This document shows positions 13,733 through 24,820 of a stretch of 64,000 nt of DNA, piece by piece. The translations under genes and the position numbers were made by a program. The notes beneath the pieces are model-generated. The model ran no database searches. It was given only the letters and a program-made list of their open reading frames with translations, and was not told where the DNA came from. How positions within the stretch are numbered: the first letter of the stretch is position 1; every line of letters starts with the position of its first letter. This stretch comes from Ariolimax columbianus (Eukaryota; Mollusca; Gastropoda; Stylommatophora; Arionidae): the NCBI GenBank assembly GCA_036924085.1, contig JAVGWX010000007.1, positions 105,314,117 to 105,378,116 of the forward strand, written 5' to 3'.

Positions 13733-14712
13733 AATCCTTCACAGAAAACATAGGGAAACAATCCTTCACCAGAAAACATAGGGAAACAATCCTTCACCAG
13801 AAAACATAAGGAAACAATCCTTCACCAGAAAACATAGGGAAACAATCCTTCACCAGAAAACATAGGGAAACAATCCTTCACCAGAAAACATAGGGAAACA
13901 ATCCTTCCCCAGAAAACATAGGGAAACAATCCTTCCCCAGAAAACATAGGGAAACAATCCTTCACCAGAAAACATAGGGAAACAATCCTTCACCAGAAAA
14001 CATAGGGAAACAATCCTTCACCAGAAAACATAGGGAAACAATCCTTCACCAGAAAACATAGGGAAACAATCCTTCACCAGAAAACATAGGGAAACAATCC
14101 TTCACCAGAAAACATAGGGAAACAATCCTTCACCAGAAAACATAGGGAAACAATCCTTCACCAGAAAACATAGGGAAACAATCCTTCACCAGAAAACATA
14201 GGGAAACAATCCTTCCCCAGAAAACATAGGGAAACAATCCTTCACCAGAAAACATAGGGAAACAATCCTTCACCAGAAAACATAGGGAAACAATCCTTCA
14301 CCAGAAAACATAGGGAAACAATCCTTCACCAGAAAACATAGGGAAACAATCCTTCACCAGAAAACATAGGGAAACAATCCTTCACCAGAAATATAGGGAA
14401 ACAATCCTTCACCAGAAAACATAGGGAAACAATCCTTCACCAGAAAACATAGGGAAACAATCCTTCACCAGAAAACATAGGGAAACAATCCTTCACCAGA
14501 AAACATAGGGAAACAATCCTTCACCAGAAAACACAGGGAAACAATCCTTCACCAGAAAACATAGGGAAACAATCCTTCACCAGAAAACACAGGGAAACAA
14601 TCCTTCACCAGAAAACATAAGGAAACAATCCTTCCCCAGAAAACATAGGGAAACAATCCTTCACCAGAAAACATAGGGAAACAATCCTTCACCAGAAAAC
14701 AAAGGGAAACAC
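13733..14712. repeat. 28-bp minisatellite inside LINE copy A (about 35 copies)
   Basis: The unit contains gggaaacaatccttcaccag plus aaaacata, with few variants (ccttcccc, aaggaaac, cacaggg, one shortened unit near 14390). LINE linker sequence lies directly on both sides, and the flanking bases match partial units, so the array grew from the element's own sequence. The unit length is not a multiple of three, so expansion shifts the frame. Confidence 0.95.
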
Positions 14713-14949
14713 AGCAAAATTAAAAACACATTCTTAGAGCAAAAGGAGGAGGAGATCCAAAGAAGTTGGGATGAAAAGACTGAAAGCCTCAACATGGACA
14801 GGGATACAAGTAAACTCTGGAACAAGAGCCTTAAATGAGGAAACCAGAGGGAGCCATGGGAAGACGGTCATTAAGGAAAATGAGAAACATCATACAGGGA
14901 AAATGGCAGCAAACATCCTAGCTGAATTTTTCAGAGAGGAGAGTACCAC
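14713..14949 (+). pseudogene. LINE A linker segment before the LTR
   Basis: Translation gives KTESLNMDRDTSKLW, then LNEETRGSHGKTV and HHTGKMAANILAEFF. Copy B has the same order (ESLNMEKDT, KLW, LNEEN, YTGK, QAANLLA), so the two are clearly related. In copy A these motifs occur once each. In copy B the ESLNMEKDT and ETYTGK positions have become tandem arrays. Copy A therefore shows the unexpanded state at both sites. Confidence 0.85.
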
Positions 14950-15280
14950 TGTAACAGAGTTATAGGGGTACAAGGAGCCAAAGCCAGGGAAGCCCTGAAA
15001 ATACAGATTGTGGTACCCAAACATATCTTGAGAACCCTGTCCGAGAGGTTCAGTTCATTGAACGAGGCATGTTCCTCAACTCTCAAACAATGCAAGTTGG
15101 GGCTAGCCGACCAAAATAGGTCGCGTTCTCATGGTTTGAACTGGGAATCCCTGTCAACGAGCGATCAGTCCGTGCTTGGAAAATAAGGCAGCCTTTCTTT
15201 GGGACATGCGAGTTCAAATAAAGTTTGTGGGAAATGAACTTAAGAAAGTAGAAGTCATGGCCTGAAGCTGGGGGAGCTCA

Positions 15281-15290
15281 GCATATAAGC
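15281..15290 (+). promoter_or_regulatory. TATA-like box in solo LTR
   Basis: The motif gcatataagc lies about 335 bp into the LTR, a plausible place for the U3 core promoter. It is suggested by sequence only. Confidence 0.45.
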
Positions 15291-15742
15291 TGGGGGAGAC
15301 AGAATAGAAGGACAGATCAGGAACAGCAAGCAAGGTTGTCCTATCGGGCAGTGTAGTGAGTAGCACTTAGTCTAGAACAAGTAGATAGTTAAAAGCTACA
15401 GAACTTAGCCAGTGAGTGACAATAGTAGAGTCATAGAATTAGAAGCCACCGAAGCAGACCAACACAGAAAGGCAACGAGAAACCACACACATGTAAGAAT
15501 CTGTCTTTGTGTGATGTTTTGTTCGAGATGTCGTCACTAACATCTTGCTCGAGAGACCTGACTTCATCCTCGTCAGACGGAGACGTATTGCTGCAATTCA
15601 AAGCTGTCGTCCTAGACGACCGATGTGATTTGTGGGTTTCCTCATCCTGACAACCACAGTAACACAACCACTGTCGTCTGTCATAGACACGAGCACAGCT
15701 GCAGACAGAGCACAGATGCAGTCACCGACTGCCTGATGTAGA

Positions 15743-16082
15743 GATGAGACAAGAGGTCCAGTAGACAGCTGCCTTATGGGAGGTGAGACAAGAGGTCCAG
15801 TAGACAGCTGCCTTTCGAGAGACGAGACAAGAGGCCCAGTAGACAACTGCCTTACGAGAGACGAGACAAGAGGCCCAGTAGACAACTGCCTTACGAGAAA
15901 CGAGACAAGAGGTCCAGTAGACAGCTGCCTTTCGAGAGACGAAACAAGAGGCCCAGTAGACAACTGCCTTACGAGAGACGAGACAAGAGGTCCAGTAGAC
16001 AGCTGCCTTACAAGAGACGAGACAAGAGGTCCAGTAGACATCCGCCTTACGAGAGACGAGACAAGAGGTCCAGCAGACATCC
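15743..16082. repeat. 39-bp minisatellite inside the solo LTR (about 9 copies)
   Basis: The unit contains gacgagacaagaggtccagt followed by agacagctgccttacgaga. Thirty-nine is a multiple of three and the unit has no stop in several frames, which explains the open frames on both strands here. It lies wholly within the LTR, so it either arose after insertion or is a family feature. Confidence 0.93.
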
Positions 16083-16110
16083 ATTTTTGTGTAAGCTGAG
16101 AGGACAGATA

Positions 16111-16232
16111 GATGAGGACAGAGAAATTGTACATAGACATCCTTTATATCAACGCACAGAGTTAGACAGTGAATGAGGACAGAGAAATTGTAGATAGACA
16201 TCCTTTATATCAACGCACAGAGATAGACAGTG
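16111..16232. repeat. 61-bp two-copy tandem duplication in the solo LTR
   Basis: The segment starting gatgaggacagagaaattgt is repeated once at offset 61 bp with few changes. It may be an early-stage array. Confidence 0.85.
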
Positions 16233-16611
16233 AATAGAACAATTGCTAGATTCCGACAACGTGATCAGAACCCTGGGTAAAGTTTAGTACTAGAGTAAGA
16301 TCTGTGCTACTTGCACGAACCTTTAGAAGTAATCTTAGTCAGTTAGAGAAGTGATAATAACCAATCTTTTGAGAGACATTAGAATTCATTTATAACTGAA
16401 GCACAAAATGATATGATCAACGAGCCTAGTGATTTGATTTGTTGTGCATATTGTTTTACTTGTGTTAAAAGAATTGTTAGTTGTTAAACTTAGAGCGTGT
16501 TAAGGAGTAATAGTGGTAAGGACGATAGAATAGAGAATACGTTTACCCTGCTACATATTATATTAACTGATACCGTGACCTAGGATATAAAATAACTTTA
16601 GACCTGTTACA

Positions 16612-16856
16612 CCACAACATTGACACGAGAACGCAAACTAGAAGTCAAAAAGGAGATAAAAGAGAACCTGAAGACACAGAATGCGGATCCCTGCATGAAG
16701 TCATCATTCAAAATGGCAGAGTTAAACACCGCTATTCAGAAACTGAAAAACAAGAAAGCTCAAGGAAAAGATGCCATCACAAATGAAATGATTAAAAACC
16801 TAGATCAAGGGGCAAGAAGAAAACTCCTGAAAATCTTCAACCAATCACGGAGCATA
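16612..16856 (+). pseudogene. LINE A start of reverse transcriptase
   Basis: After the LTR the LINE frame continues with LTRERKLEVKKEIKENL, then AELNTAIQKLKNKKAQGKDA, ITNEMIKNL and FNQSRSIGKIPDQ. Copy B has the parallel ELNWAIGKLKMKKAPGPDT and ITNEMI. This is the entry region of the RT domain (K.KKAPG.D..TNEM). The conserved proline of APGPD is Q in copy A. The frame runs directly into the 43-bp array, whose unit is the GKIPDQ segment itself. Confidence 0.87.
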
Positions 16857-18563
16857 GGTAAGATCCCAGACCAGGTGGGGGAAGCTATCATGGAGCACAG
16901 GTAAGATCCCAGACCAGGTGGGGGAAGCTATCATGGAGCACAGGTAAGATCCCAGACCAGGTGGGGGAAGCTATCATGGAGCACAGGTAAGATCCCAGAC
17001 CAGGTGGGGGAAGCTATCATGGAGCACAGGTAAGATCCCAGACCAGGTGGGGGAAGCTATCATGGAGCACAGGTAAGATCCCAGACCAGGTGGGGGAAGC
17101 TATCATGGAGCACAGGTAAGATCCCAGACCAGGTGGGGGAAGCTATCATGGAGAACAGGTAAGATCCCAGACCAGGTGGGGGAAGCTATCATGGAGCACA
17201 GGTAAGATCCCAGACCAGGTGGGGGAAGCTGTCATGGAGCACAGGTAAGATCCCAGACCAGTGGCTGAAAGGTATCATGGAGCACAGGTAAGATCCCAGA
17301 CCAGGTGGGGGAAGCTATCATGGAGCACAGGTAAGATCCCAGACCAGGTGGGGGAAGCTATCATGGAGCACAGGTAAGATCCCAGACCAGGTGGGGGAAG
17401 CTATCATGGAGCACAGGTAAGATCCCAGACCAGGTGGGGGAAGCTGTCATGGAGCACAGGTAAGATCCCAGACCAGTGGCTGAAAGGTATCATGGAGCAC
17501 AGGTAAGATCCCAGACCAGGTGGGGGAAGCTATCATGGAGCACAGGTAAGATCCCAGACCAGGTGGGGGAAGCTATCATGGAGCACAGGTAAGATCCCAG
17601 ACCAGGTGGGGGAAGCTATCATGGAGCACAGGTAAGATCCCAGACCAGTGGCTGAAAGGTATCATGGAGCACAGGTAAGATTCCAGACCAGTGGCTGGAA
17701 GGTATCATGGAGCACAGGTAAGATCCCAGACCAGTGGCTGGAAGGTATCATGGAGCACAGGTAAGATTTCAGACCAGTGGCTGGAAGGTATCATGGAGCA
17801 CAGGTAAGATTTCAGACCAGTGGCTGGAAGCTATCATGGAGCACAGGTAAGATTCCAGACCAGGTGGGGGAAGGTATCATGGAGCACAGGTAAGATCCCA
17901 GACCAGGTGGGGGAAGGTATCATGGAGCACAGGTAAGATTCCAGACCAGGTGGGGGAAGCTATCATGGAGCACAGGTAAGATCCCAGACCAGGTGGGGGA
18001 AGCTATCATGGAGCACAGGTAAGATCCCAGACCAGGTGGGGGAAGCTATCATGGAGCACAGGTAAGATCCCAGACCAGGTGGGGGAAGGTATCATGGAGC
18101 ACAGGTAAGATTTCAGACCAGGTGGGGGAAGGTTTCATGGAGCACAGGTAAGATCCCAGACCAGTTGGGGGAAGCTATCATGGAGCACAGGTAAGATCCC
18201 AGACCAGGTGGGGGAAGCTATCATGGAGCACAGGTAAGATCCCAGACCAGTTGGGGGAAGCTATCATGGAGCACAGGTAAGATTCCAGACCAGTGGCTGA
18301 AAGCTATCATGGAGCACAGGTAAGATCCCAGACCAGGTGGGGGAAGCTATCATGGAGCACAGGTAAGATTTCAGACCAGGTGGGGGAAGGTATCATGGAG
18401 CACAGGTAAGATCCCAGACCAGTTGGGGGAAGCTATCATGGAGCACAGGTAAGATCCCAGACCAGGTGGGGGAAGCTATCATGGAGCACAGGTAAGATCC
18501 CAGACCAGGTGGGGGAAGCTATCATGGAGCACAGGTAAGATCCCAGACCAGGTGGGGGAAGCT
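16857..18563. repeat. 43-bp minisatellite born from LINE RT sequence (about 40 copies)
   Basis: The unit starts gtaagatcccagaccag and ends atcatggagcacag. The first copy is the LINE codons for GKIPDQ. Some units read QVGEAIMEHR and others QWLKGIMEHR; the W form is closer to a normal LINE (GKIPDQWL). Units also vary at tcccag, ttccag and tttcag. On the far side the LINE resumes only after the RT palm, so about 200 or more codons, including the catalytic ADD box, are missing at the right junction. Confidence 0.95.
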
Positions 18564-20000
18564 TCTCACTGTCCAACACCAAGGATGTAACAAAACTTTT
18601 TCTAAATGACAAAGAGCTTGTACAAGAAAATACCTGTGTGTATCTCAGAGTTAAAATGGTCAAGAGACTCACATGGAGGGAACACATACAGGAGATAGAA
18701 CAAAAAGCAACCAGAAAACTATCCCTCATGAAGAAGCTGGCCGGAACAAGCTAGGTTGTAAATAGCAACATCCTCAAAAATGTATACACTGGCACAGTCA
18801 GGCCAGTACTTGAATACGGCATGACAGCCTGGACCACAGCATCAAAAACAAACACGGAACGCCTAAACAAAATTCAGGCTTAAGGATAATAACAAGAGGA
18901 ATGAAGACTACACCAATCCAGAAAATGGAAACATATACAAATATAAGACCCCTAATTACTGGACGAGAGGAAAGAGTGCTGACACATAGTGAAAAGATGC
19001 TACGCATGCCTGATCATCCCATACATATCAAACTAAAACACCCAGTTAAAAATAGGCTAAAGAGAACCAGCTTCATCCATATATCCAATCACCTACACCA
19101 AAAATATGGAGAACTAATTCTCAACCAACCTACAGAAATAGAAATGCTTATTAACTATGAAGAGCCAAGCTGCAACATAAACAACATCGAAATAAGAGAT
19201 CCCAGGAATAAGAAGAAAAGACCAACACAGTGTCCACAAGCTGAAAATTTTAGCACAAACAATGATTCAGGAGAAATATAATACCAAGGAATGGACACAG
19301 GTGTACACAGATGGTTCAGCAGAGAGACCAGGCCGAAACGGGGGAGGAGGCATATTCATAAGACACAAAAGTGGAAATATAACAGAGGAGGCCCTCCCAA
19401 CAGGAAAGTTGTCCACAAACCTCAGAGCAGAATCGATGGCCCTCATGTGAGCACTGAGAATACTTCAAACAGAAAGGCAACATCCAACAAAAATAGCCGT
19501 ATTCACAGACTGCAGAGTATTATTAGAGACAATACAAAAAAACAAACAACGAACCACTGTTATCAGAGATCAGAGCGGAGCTGGGAAAACTCCAGAGATC
19601 CTCAACAATAGCGCTCCAGTGGCTACCCTCCCATTGCGGAATCACGGGAAACGAGAGAGCTGATGCTCTGGCAAAAGATGGCAGTAAAAAGGCACAATTA
19701 ATCATCGAGTACCATACAGAGAAATCCATAACATCATCAGAAATCAGTATATACACCAATGGAGACTACTAGAACATATTTACCGACTGAAGACTCACAC
19801 ACCGATGAGTGCTCATGTGGAAAAGGATGCCAGAACCCTGAATGCCCAATCTATAGGGAAATGAGATGCCAGACCTGGCCAGAGGGTGCGGAGCTGAGAC
19901 AAAAGCTGTGGGGCAGCCGCTCCGACCTGGTGAAGACTACAGACTTCATCATGGCGACTGGCCTGCAGATATAGCACGACCAAAAGATCCTGAACGCAAA
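18564..20000 (+). pseudogene. LINE A post-RT, RNase H and zinc-region remnant
   Basis: Reading in several frames gives SLSNTKDVTKLFLNDKELV, then LTWREHIQEIEQKATRKLSL, then VRPVLEYGMTAWTTA, then RMPDHPIH and NRLKRTSFIHIS. An RNase H follows: VYTDGSAERPGRNGGGGI, RAESMAL, VFTDCR and HCGITGNERADALAKDG, which keeps the acidic D-E-D-D positions but spans frameshifts. The end reads CSCGKGCQNPEC, then RCQTWPEGAELRQKLWGS. Copy C ends in the same way. In-frame stops (for example at about 18752) show it is dead. Confidence 0.87.
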
Positions 20001-20351
20001 GAAGAAGAGTTCAACCAAGAGAGATAGGACATTGGATAGAAGGGAACCCGTGGTCCATGTCAGCTTTAGTAGTGAGGTAGCTGTGATAGCAGCGCATGGG
20101 TAGAAGTATTGCTCTGTTGTCATGGATACTGACAATAAAGTCTTTGTCTATGATATTTGAACACCGATTGGCAGATTGGGTAGACGGGTGTAGTCGGTAT
20201 CTGGGTAGGTCTGTGGCATGATGTCAAGTGGGGGTGGTGGCCAGGATTCTCAACAAGGGAAAATAGATAGAACAGTAGAGTCAGTTCTGGTGTCATTCTC
20301 AGCTTGTGTGTGATGGCAAGAGTCACTCTTACACTGGTAGAACATTTGTGT
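20001..20351. other. LINE A 3' flank, possible 3' UTR
   Basis: The sequence begins with an AAG-rich stretch (about 19998-20012) like the tail of copy B. It contains AATAAA at 20134-20139, which could be a polyadenylation signal of the LINE or of its flank. No coding sequence was recognised. Confidence 0.4.
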
Positions 20352-20494
20352 GATGACAAGAGTCACTGTCAAGACAAGAGTCACTGTCAAGATAAGAGTC
20401 ACTGTCAAGACAAGAGTCACTGTCAAGATAAGAGTCACTGTCAAGATAAGAGTCACTGTCAAGACAAGAGTCACTGTCAAGATAAGAGTCACTC
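20352..20494. repeat. 18-bp tandem array (about 8 copies)
   Basis: The unit is aagataagagtcactgtc, alternating with aagacaagagtcactgtc. The unit length is a multiple of three, which makes short open frames on both strands. Confidence 0.95.
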
Positions 20495-20529
20495 TTACAT
20501 TGATAGAACATTTATCTGCATGATCATAA

Positions 20530-21333
20530 CATGAACGACACGAACAGCCACATGAATGGTGTAAGAGTTCCAGCCGGAGCATGAGCATTTAGGGTAGAGG
20601 TGATGTGGTCGGCAACTCTGAGAACAAACGTACCTGAATGTGTGCCAAGGTCATTCTCTGTCTGGACACTATGCCGGAGAGTAAGGATTGGTACAGGACT
20701 CACACAAAAAATGAGAAATGCCTATGCTGACGTACAGCCTCTGCCAATCAAGCCAAGCGTACCTTCTCGAGTGGTCCACTAGCTGGGTCCGGTGCTCCCC
20801 GTTTAAACTAACACGGCAATGGCGAACAGCGAACATGCCTGAAGGGATAAAATAACAGGATATGGGTGGGGTAACCCAAACAGAAACCATTGGGGGAGTG
20901 TGACCCCTCCGTCAGGTACGGCAGATGCTGGGCCCAACGGCGCGTGGACATGACCCGATCCCCACCAAGGTCACACCCAGAGAGCTACCCTGGTTAAAAG
21001 AAAAGCAACTGAAGTCCGGCAGACAGTGTTTGGATGATGCGGGACATGGATAGGAAGACTCCAAAACTTCCCCTACCGAAGATAGAACATGCCGGCCAGA
21101 ATGGCGTGGGTGCCCAGAAATGGAAAAGGACATGTACGCATATACGGTTAATGAGTATGCTCAGATATATCACAAGATATGGGGCTGCCTCCGTGGACTG
21201 CCACCAGGCGGAGGCAGCGCCGGATCCCAAGCCTCGAAGGGATCCACCCCAAGCTACTGATGACAGCTCTGCGTATCGGTGTACCAGGATTAAGCAGAGT
21301 AAAGGTGTAAAGGTACTGGACTACACAACACTC
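20530..21333 (+). other. Upstream region of LINE B, possible 5' UTR or ORF1 remnant
   Basis: About 0.8 kb of GC-richer, non-repetitive sequence precedes the endonuclease start. I see no zinc knuckle or other ORF1 motif and no long frame. Its position suggests the 5' part of LINE copy B, but this is inference. Confidence 0.35.
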
Positions 21334-21600
21334 TCTTAATAATTGCACAATGGAACGCAGAGGGGGTGATGGGGAAGTAGCTAGAACTGCACAACTTCCT
21401 GTATGAGCACAAGATAGAAGTCATGTGCATACAGGAAACACATCTAAATGCAGATAGGAGCTTTGGTATTAGGGGATATGAAACACACAGGTTGGACAGA
21501 GAGAGTCACAAAGGAGGTATTATCACATTAGTAAAAAACTCCATAGCCGCCACAGAAACCTCCAGCAGCATCAATGGGCCTGGACATCTGACAGTCAAAA
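21334..21600 (+). pseudogene. LINE B AP-endonuclease, N-terminal part
   Basis: The frame starting near 21334 reads IIAQWNAEGVMGK, a stop, then LELHNFLYEHKIEVMCIQET and HLNADRSFGIRGYETHRLD. This matches the start of LINE endonucleases: WNA.G with the conserved asparagine, then the QETHL motif with the catalytic glutamate. The TAG at about 21379 already breaks the frame. The reading then enters the 28-bp array around HLTVKIHIHPEPLQ. Confidence 0.87.
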
Positions 21601-24010
21601 TACATATCCACCCAGAACCACTACAAAATACATATCCACCCAGAACCACTACAAAATACATATCCACCCAGAACCACTACAAAATACATATCCTCACAGA
21701 ACCACTACAAAATACATATCCACTCAGAACCACTACAAAATACAGATCCACCCAGAACCACTACAAAATACATATCCACCCAGAACCACTACAAAATACA
21801 TATCCACCCAGAACCACTACAAAATACATATCCACCCAGAACCACTACAAAATACATATCCACCCAGAACCACTACAAAATACATATCCACCCAGAACCA
21901 CTACAAAATACATATCCTCACAGAACCACTACAAAATACATATCCACCCAGAACCACTACAAAATACATATCCACCCAGAACCACTACAAAATACATATC
22001 CACCCAGAACCACTACAAAATACATATCCACCCAGAACCACTACAAAATACATATCCACCCAGAACCCCTACAAAATACATATCCACCCAGAACCACTAC
22101 AAAATACATATCCACCCAGAACCACTACAAAATACATATCCTCCCAGAACCACTACAAAATACATATCCGCCCAGAACCACTACAAAATACATATCCACC
22201 CAAAACCACTACAAAATACATATCCACCCAGAACCACTACAAAATACATATCCACCCAGAACCACTACAAAATACATATCCACCCAGAACCACTACAAAA
22301 TACATATCCACCCAGAACCACTACAAAATACATATCCACCCAGAACCACTACAAAATACATATCCACCCAGAACCACTACAAAATACATATCCACCCAGA
22401 ACCACTACAAAATACATATCCACCCAGAACCACTACAAAATACATATCCACCCAGAACCACTACAAAATACATATCCACCCAGAACCCTACAAAATACAT
22501 ATCCTCCCAGAACCACTACAAAATACATATCCTCCCAGAACCACTACAAAATACATATCCTCCCAGAACCACTACAAAATACATATCATCCGAGAACCAC
22601 TACAAAATACATATCCTCCCAGAACCACTACAAAATACATATCCACCCAGAACCACTACAAAATACATATCCACCCAGAACCACTACAAAATACATATCC
22701 ACCCAGAACCACTACAAAATACATATCCACCCAGAACCACTACAAAATACATATCCACCCAGAACCCTACAAAATACATATCCTCCCAGAACCACTACAA
22801 AATACATATCCTCCCAGAACCACTACAAAATACATATCCTCCCAGAACCACTACAAAATACATATCCTCCCAGAACCACTACAAAATACATATCCTCCCA
22901 GAACCACTACAAAATACATATCCACCCAGAACCACTACAAAATACATATCCACCCAGAACCACTACAAAATACATATCCACCCAGAACCCCTACAAAATA
23001 CATATCCACCCAGAACCACTACAAAATACATATCCACCCAGAACCACTACAAAATACATATCCTCCCAGAACCACTACAAAATACATATCCGCCCAGAAC
23101 CACTACAAAATACATATCCACCCAAAACCACTACAAAATACATATCCACCCAGAACCACTACAAAATACATATCCACCCAGAACCACTACAAAATACATA
23201 TCCACCCAGAACCACTACAAAATACATATCCACCCAGAACCACTACAAAATACATATCCACCCAGAACCACTACAAAATACATATCCACCCAGAACCACT
23301 ACAAAATACATATCCACCCAGAACCACTACAAAATACATATCCACCCAGAACCACTACAAAATACATATCCACCCAGAACCACTACAAAATACATATCCA
23401 CCCAGAACCCTACAAAATACATATCCTCCCAGAACCACTACAAAATACATATCCTCCCAGAACCACTACAAAATACATATCCTCCCAGAACCACTACAAA
23501 ATACATATCCTCCCAGAACCACTACAAAATACATATCCTCCCAGAACCACTACAAAATACATATCCACCCAGAACCACTACAAAATACATATCCACCCAG
23601 AACCACTACAAAATACATATCCACCCAGAACCACTACAAAATACATATCCACCCAGAACCACTACAAAATACATATCCACCCAGAACCCAACAAAATACA
23701 TATCCTCCCAGAACCACTACAAAATACATATCCTCCCAGAACCACTACAAAATACATATCCTCCCAGAACCACTACAAAATACATATCCTCCCAGAACCA
23801 CTACAAAATACATATCCTCCCAGAACCACTACAAAATACATATCCACCCAGAACCACTACAAAATACATATCCACCCAGAACCACTACAAAATACATATC
23901 CACCCAGAACCACTACAAAATACATATCCACCCAGAACCACTACAAAATACATATCCACCCAGAACCACTACAAAATACATATCCACCCAGAACCACTAC
24001 AAATTACAAA
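21600..24010. repeat. 28-bp minisatellite inside the endonuclease of LINE B (about 86 copies)
   Basis: The unit contains catatccacccagaaccacta plus caaaata. Main variants are catatcctccc, catatccgccc, and a one- or two-base-shorter unit (agaaccctac or agaacccaac) that recurs about every 0.3-0.9 kb. The endonuclease frame enters on the left and resumes on the right with TITVAIAK-type sequence and then GDFNSHSPSWG. The plus strand lacks stops, so one 869-codon frame spans most of it, an artefact of the repeat. Confidence 0.95.
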
Positions 24011-24640
24011 CCACTTATTACTGTCGCAATAGCAAAAACCTGGAACTAGATAGAATTCCACTAGCCGATAAAAATCATATAGTTCTCGGGGACTTCAACA
24101 GCCACTCTCCAAGTTGGGGCTACAACACCATGGATACAAGAGGAGAGGAGGTGGAGGATTGGATGGTAGAAAATCTTCTTATTCTAATAAATGAACCAGA
24201 CACCTCTGAGCCAACCTTTTACTCAAGATGCTGGAGAACACAGGGCACGCCTGACCTTGAGAACACAGAGCACGCCTGACCTGGAGAACACAGAGCACGC
24301 CTGACCTGGAGAACACAGAGCACGCCTGACCTGGAGAACACAGAACACGCCTGACCTGGCAATGGCAACTGAGAACATCCAGAGGCGCACAAGAAGAGAG
24401 GTAATGAGGCAGCTTGGAGGAAGTGATCACAAACCAGTCATGATCACAATAGAGGATTTAGAAAGAAGACAGCCAGCAGGAATTATAAAAGAGCAGACTG
24501 AAACCTCTACAAGCACTTAACTGAAGACAAATTAAAAACACCCTTCACATCAATCAGTGTAAGACGAAACGCTGCATCACTTACAAACATCCTCACAGAG
24601 GCAGCGGAAAAATCAATACCACAAGGCAGAAGACAGAATT
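24011..24640 (+). pseudogene. LINE B AP-endonuclease, C-terminal part, and linker start
   Basis: After the array the frame gives HIVLGDFNSHSPSWGYNTMD (about 24078-24135) with the conserved GDFN motif. It continues EEVEDWMVENLLILINEPDT and EPTFYSR. After a 25-bp array it reaches GGSDHKPVMITI at about 24415, the SDH motif that carries the catalytic histidine. The linker follows, with IPQGRRQNYKPFW at about 24616. The catalytic motifs visible here are intact. The protein is broken by the two arrays. Confidence 0.88.
24231..24358. repeat. 25-bp array inside the LINE B endonuclease (about 5 copies)
   Basis: The unit contains gagaacacagagcacgcctg plus acctg. It sits between the YSRCW segment and the TPDLAMATENIQ segment, and the last copy merges into the LINE reading TPDLAMA. 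The array therefore grew from the element's own codons. Twenty-five is not a multiple of three, so the frame shifts with each unit. Confidence 0.92.
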
Positions 24641-24820
24641 ATAAACCTTTCTGGACCAGGGAGCTACAAGAACTGCATGACAGGGCTACCAAAGCAAGAA
24701 CCACTATGGAGCAAGATCCATCAGACTTTAACATCACAGAACACAACAAAAAGCAAGCTATATACAAGAAGGAAAAACTTGCGTGTGTCAGGAAAGGTTG
24801 GCAGAACAAAATTGAATCCC

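Larger units (their letters stand above)
14950..16611 (+). mobile_element. Solo LTR, 1662 bp, inserted in LINE copy A
   Basis: It starts TGTAACAG and ends CTGTTACA, a perfect 8-bp inverted repeat with TG/CA ends. It is flanked by the 4-bp direct repeat ccac (14946-14949 and 16612-16615), which is a target-site duplication. The LINE frame continues across the site if the LTR and one ccac are ignored. A TATA-like box lies at about 15283. There is no gag or pol and no second LTR, so this is a recombined solo LTR. Ends and duplication size suit a Ty3/Gypsy-type or BEL-type element. Orientation is taken from the TATA box. Confidence 0.88.
13412..20010 (+). mobile_element. LINE copy A, I-group-like, degenerate and interrupted
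   Basis: This is a dead non-LTR retrotransposon read on the plus strand. In order it retains the end of the AP-endonuclease (GGSDH at about 13418), the linker (WNFKRANW and IPRGKRKNYKPYW), the LN.E region, the start of RT (GKDAITNEMI and GKIPDQ), then the post-RT region (VRPVLEYG), an RNase H (VYTDGS, and HCGITGNERADAL in another frame) and a C-rich 3' end followed by an AAG-rich tail near 19998. Two arrays and a solo LTR interrupt it, and the RT palm is missing. Endonuclease plus RT plus C-terminal RNase H fits the I group (I/Nimb-like). The exact clade is an inference. Confidence 0.85.

Noticed and set aside
13733..14712. CRISPR-like array (regular 28-bp repeats)
   Set aside because: The units are directly adjacent with no unique spacers, and the context is a eukaryotic LINE.
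14950..16611. Full-length LTR retrotransposon or endogenous retrovirus
   Set aside because: Only one LTR lies between matching target duplications and there is no gag, pol or env sequence, so it is a solo LTR.
21423..24032. 869-codon plus frame of HIHPEPLQNTYPPRTTTKYI-type repeats
   Set aside because: It is the LINE endonuclease frame running into a 28-bp array. Only the first 60 or so codons carry endonuclease motifs.
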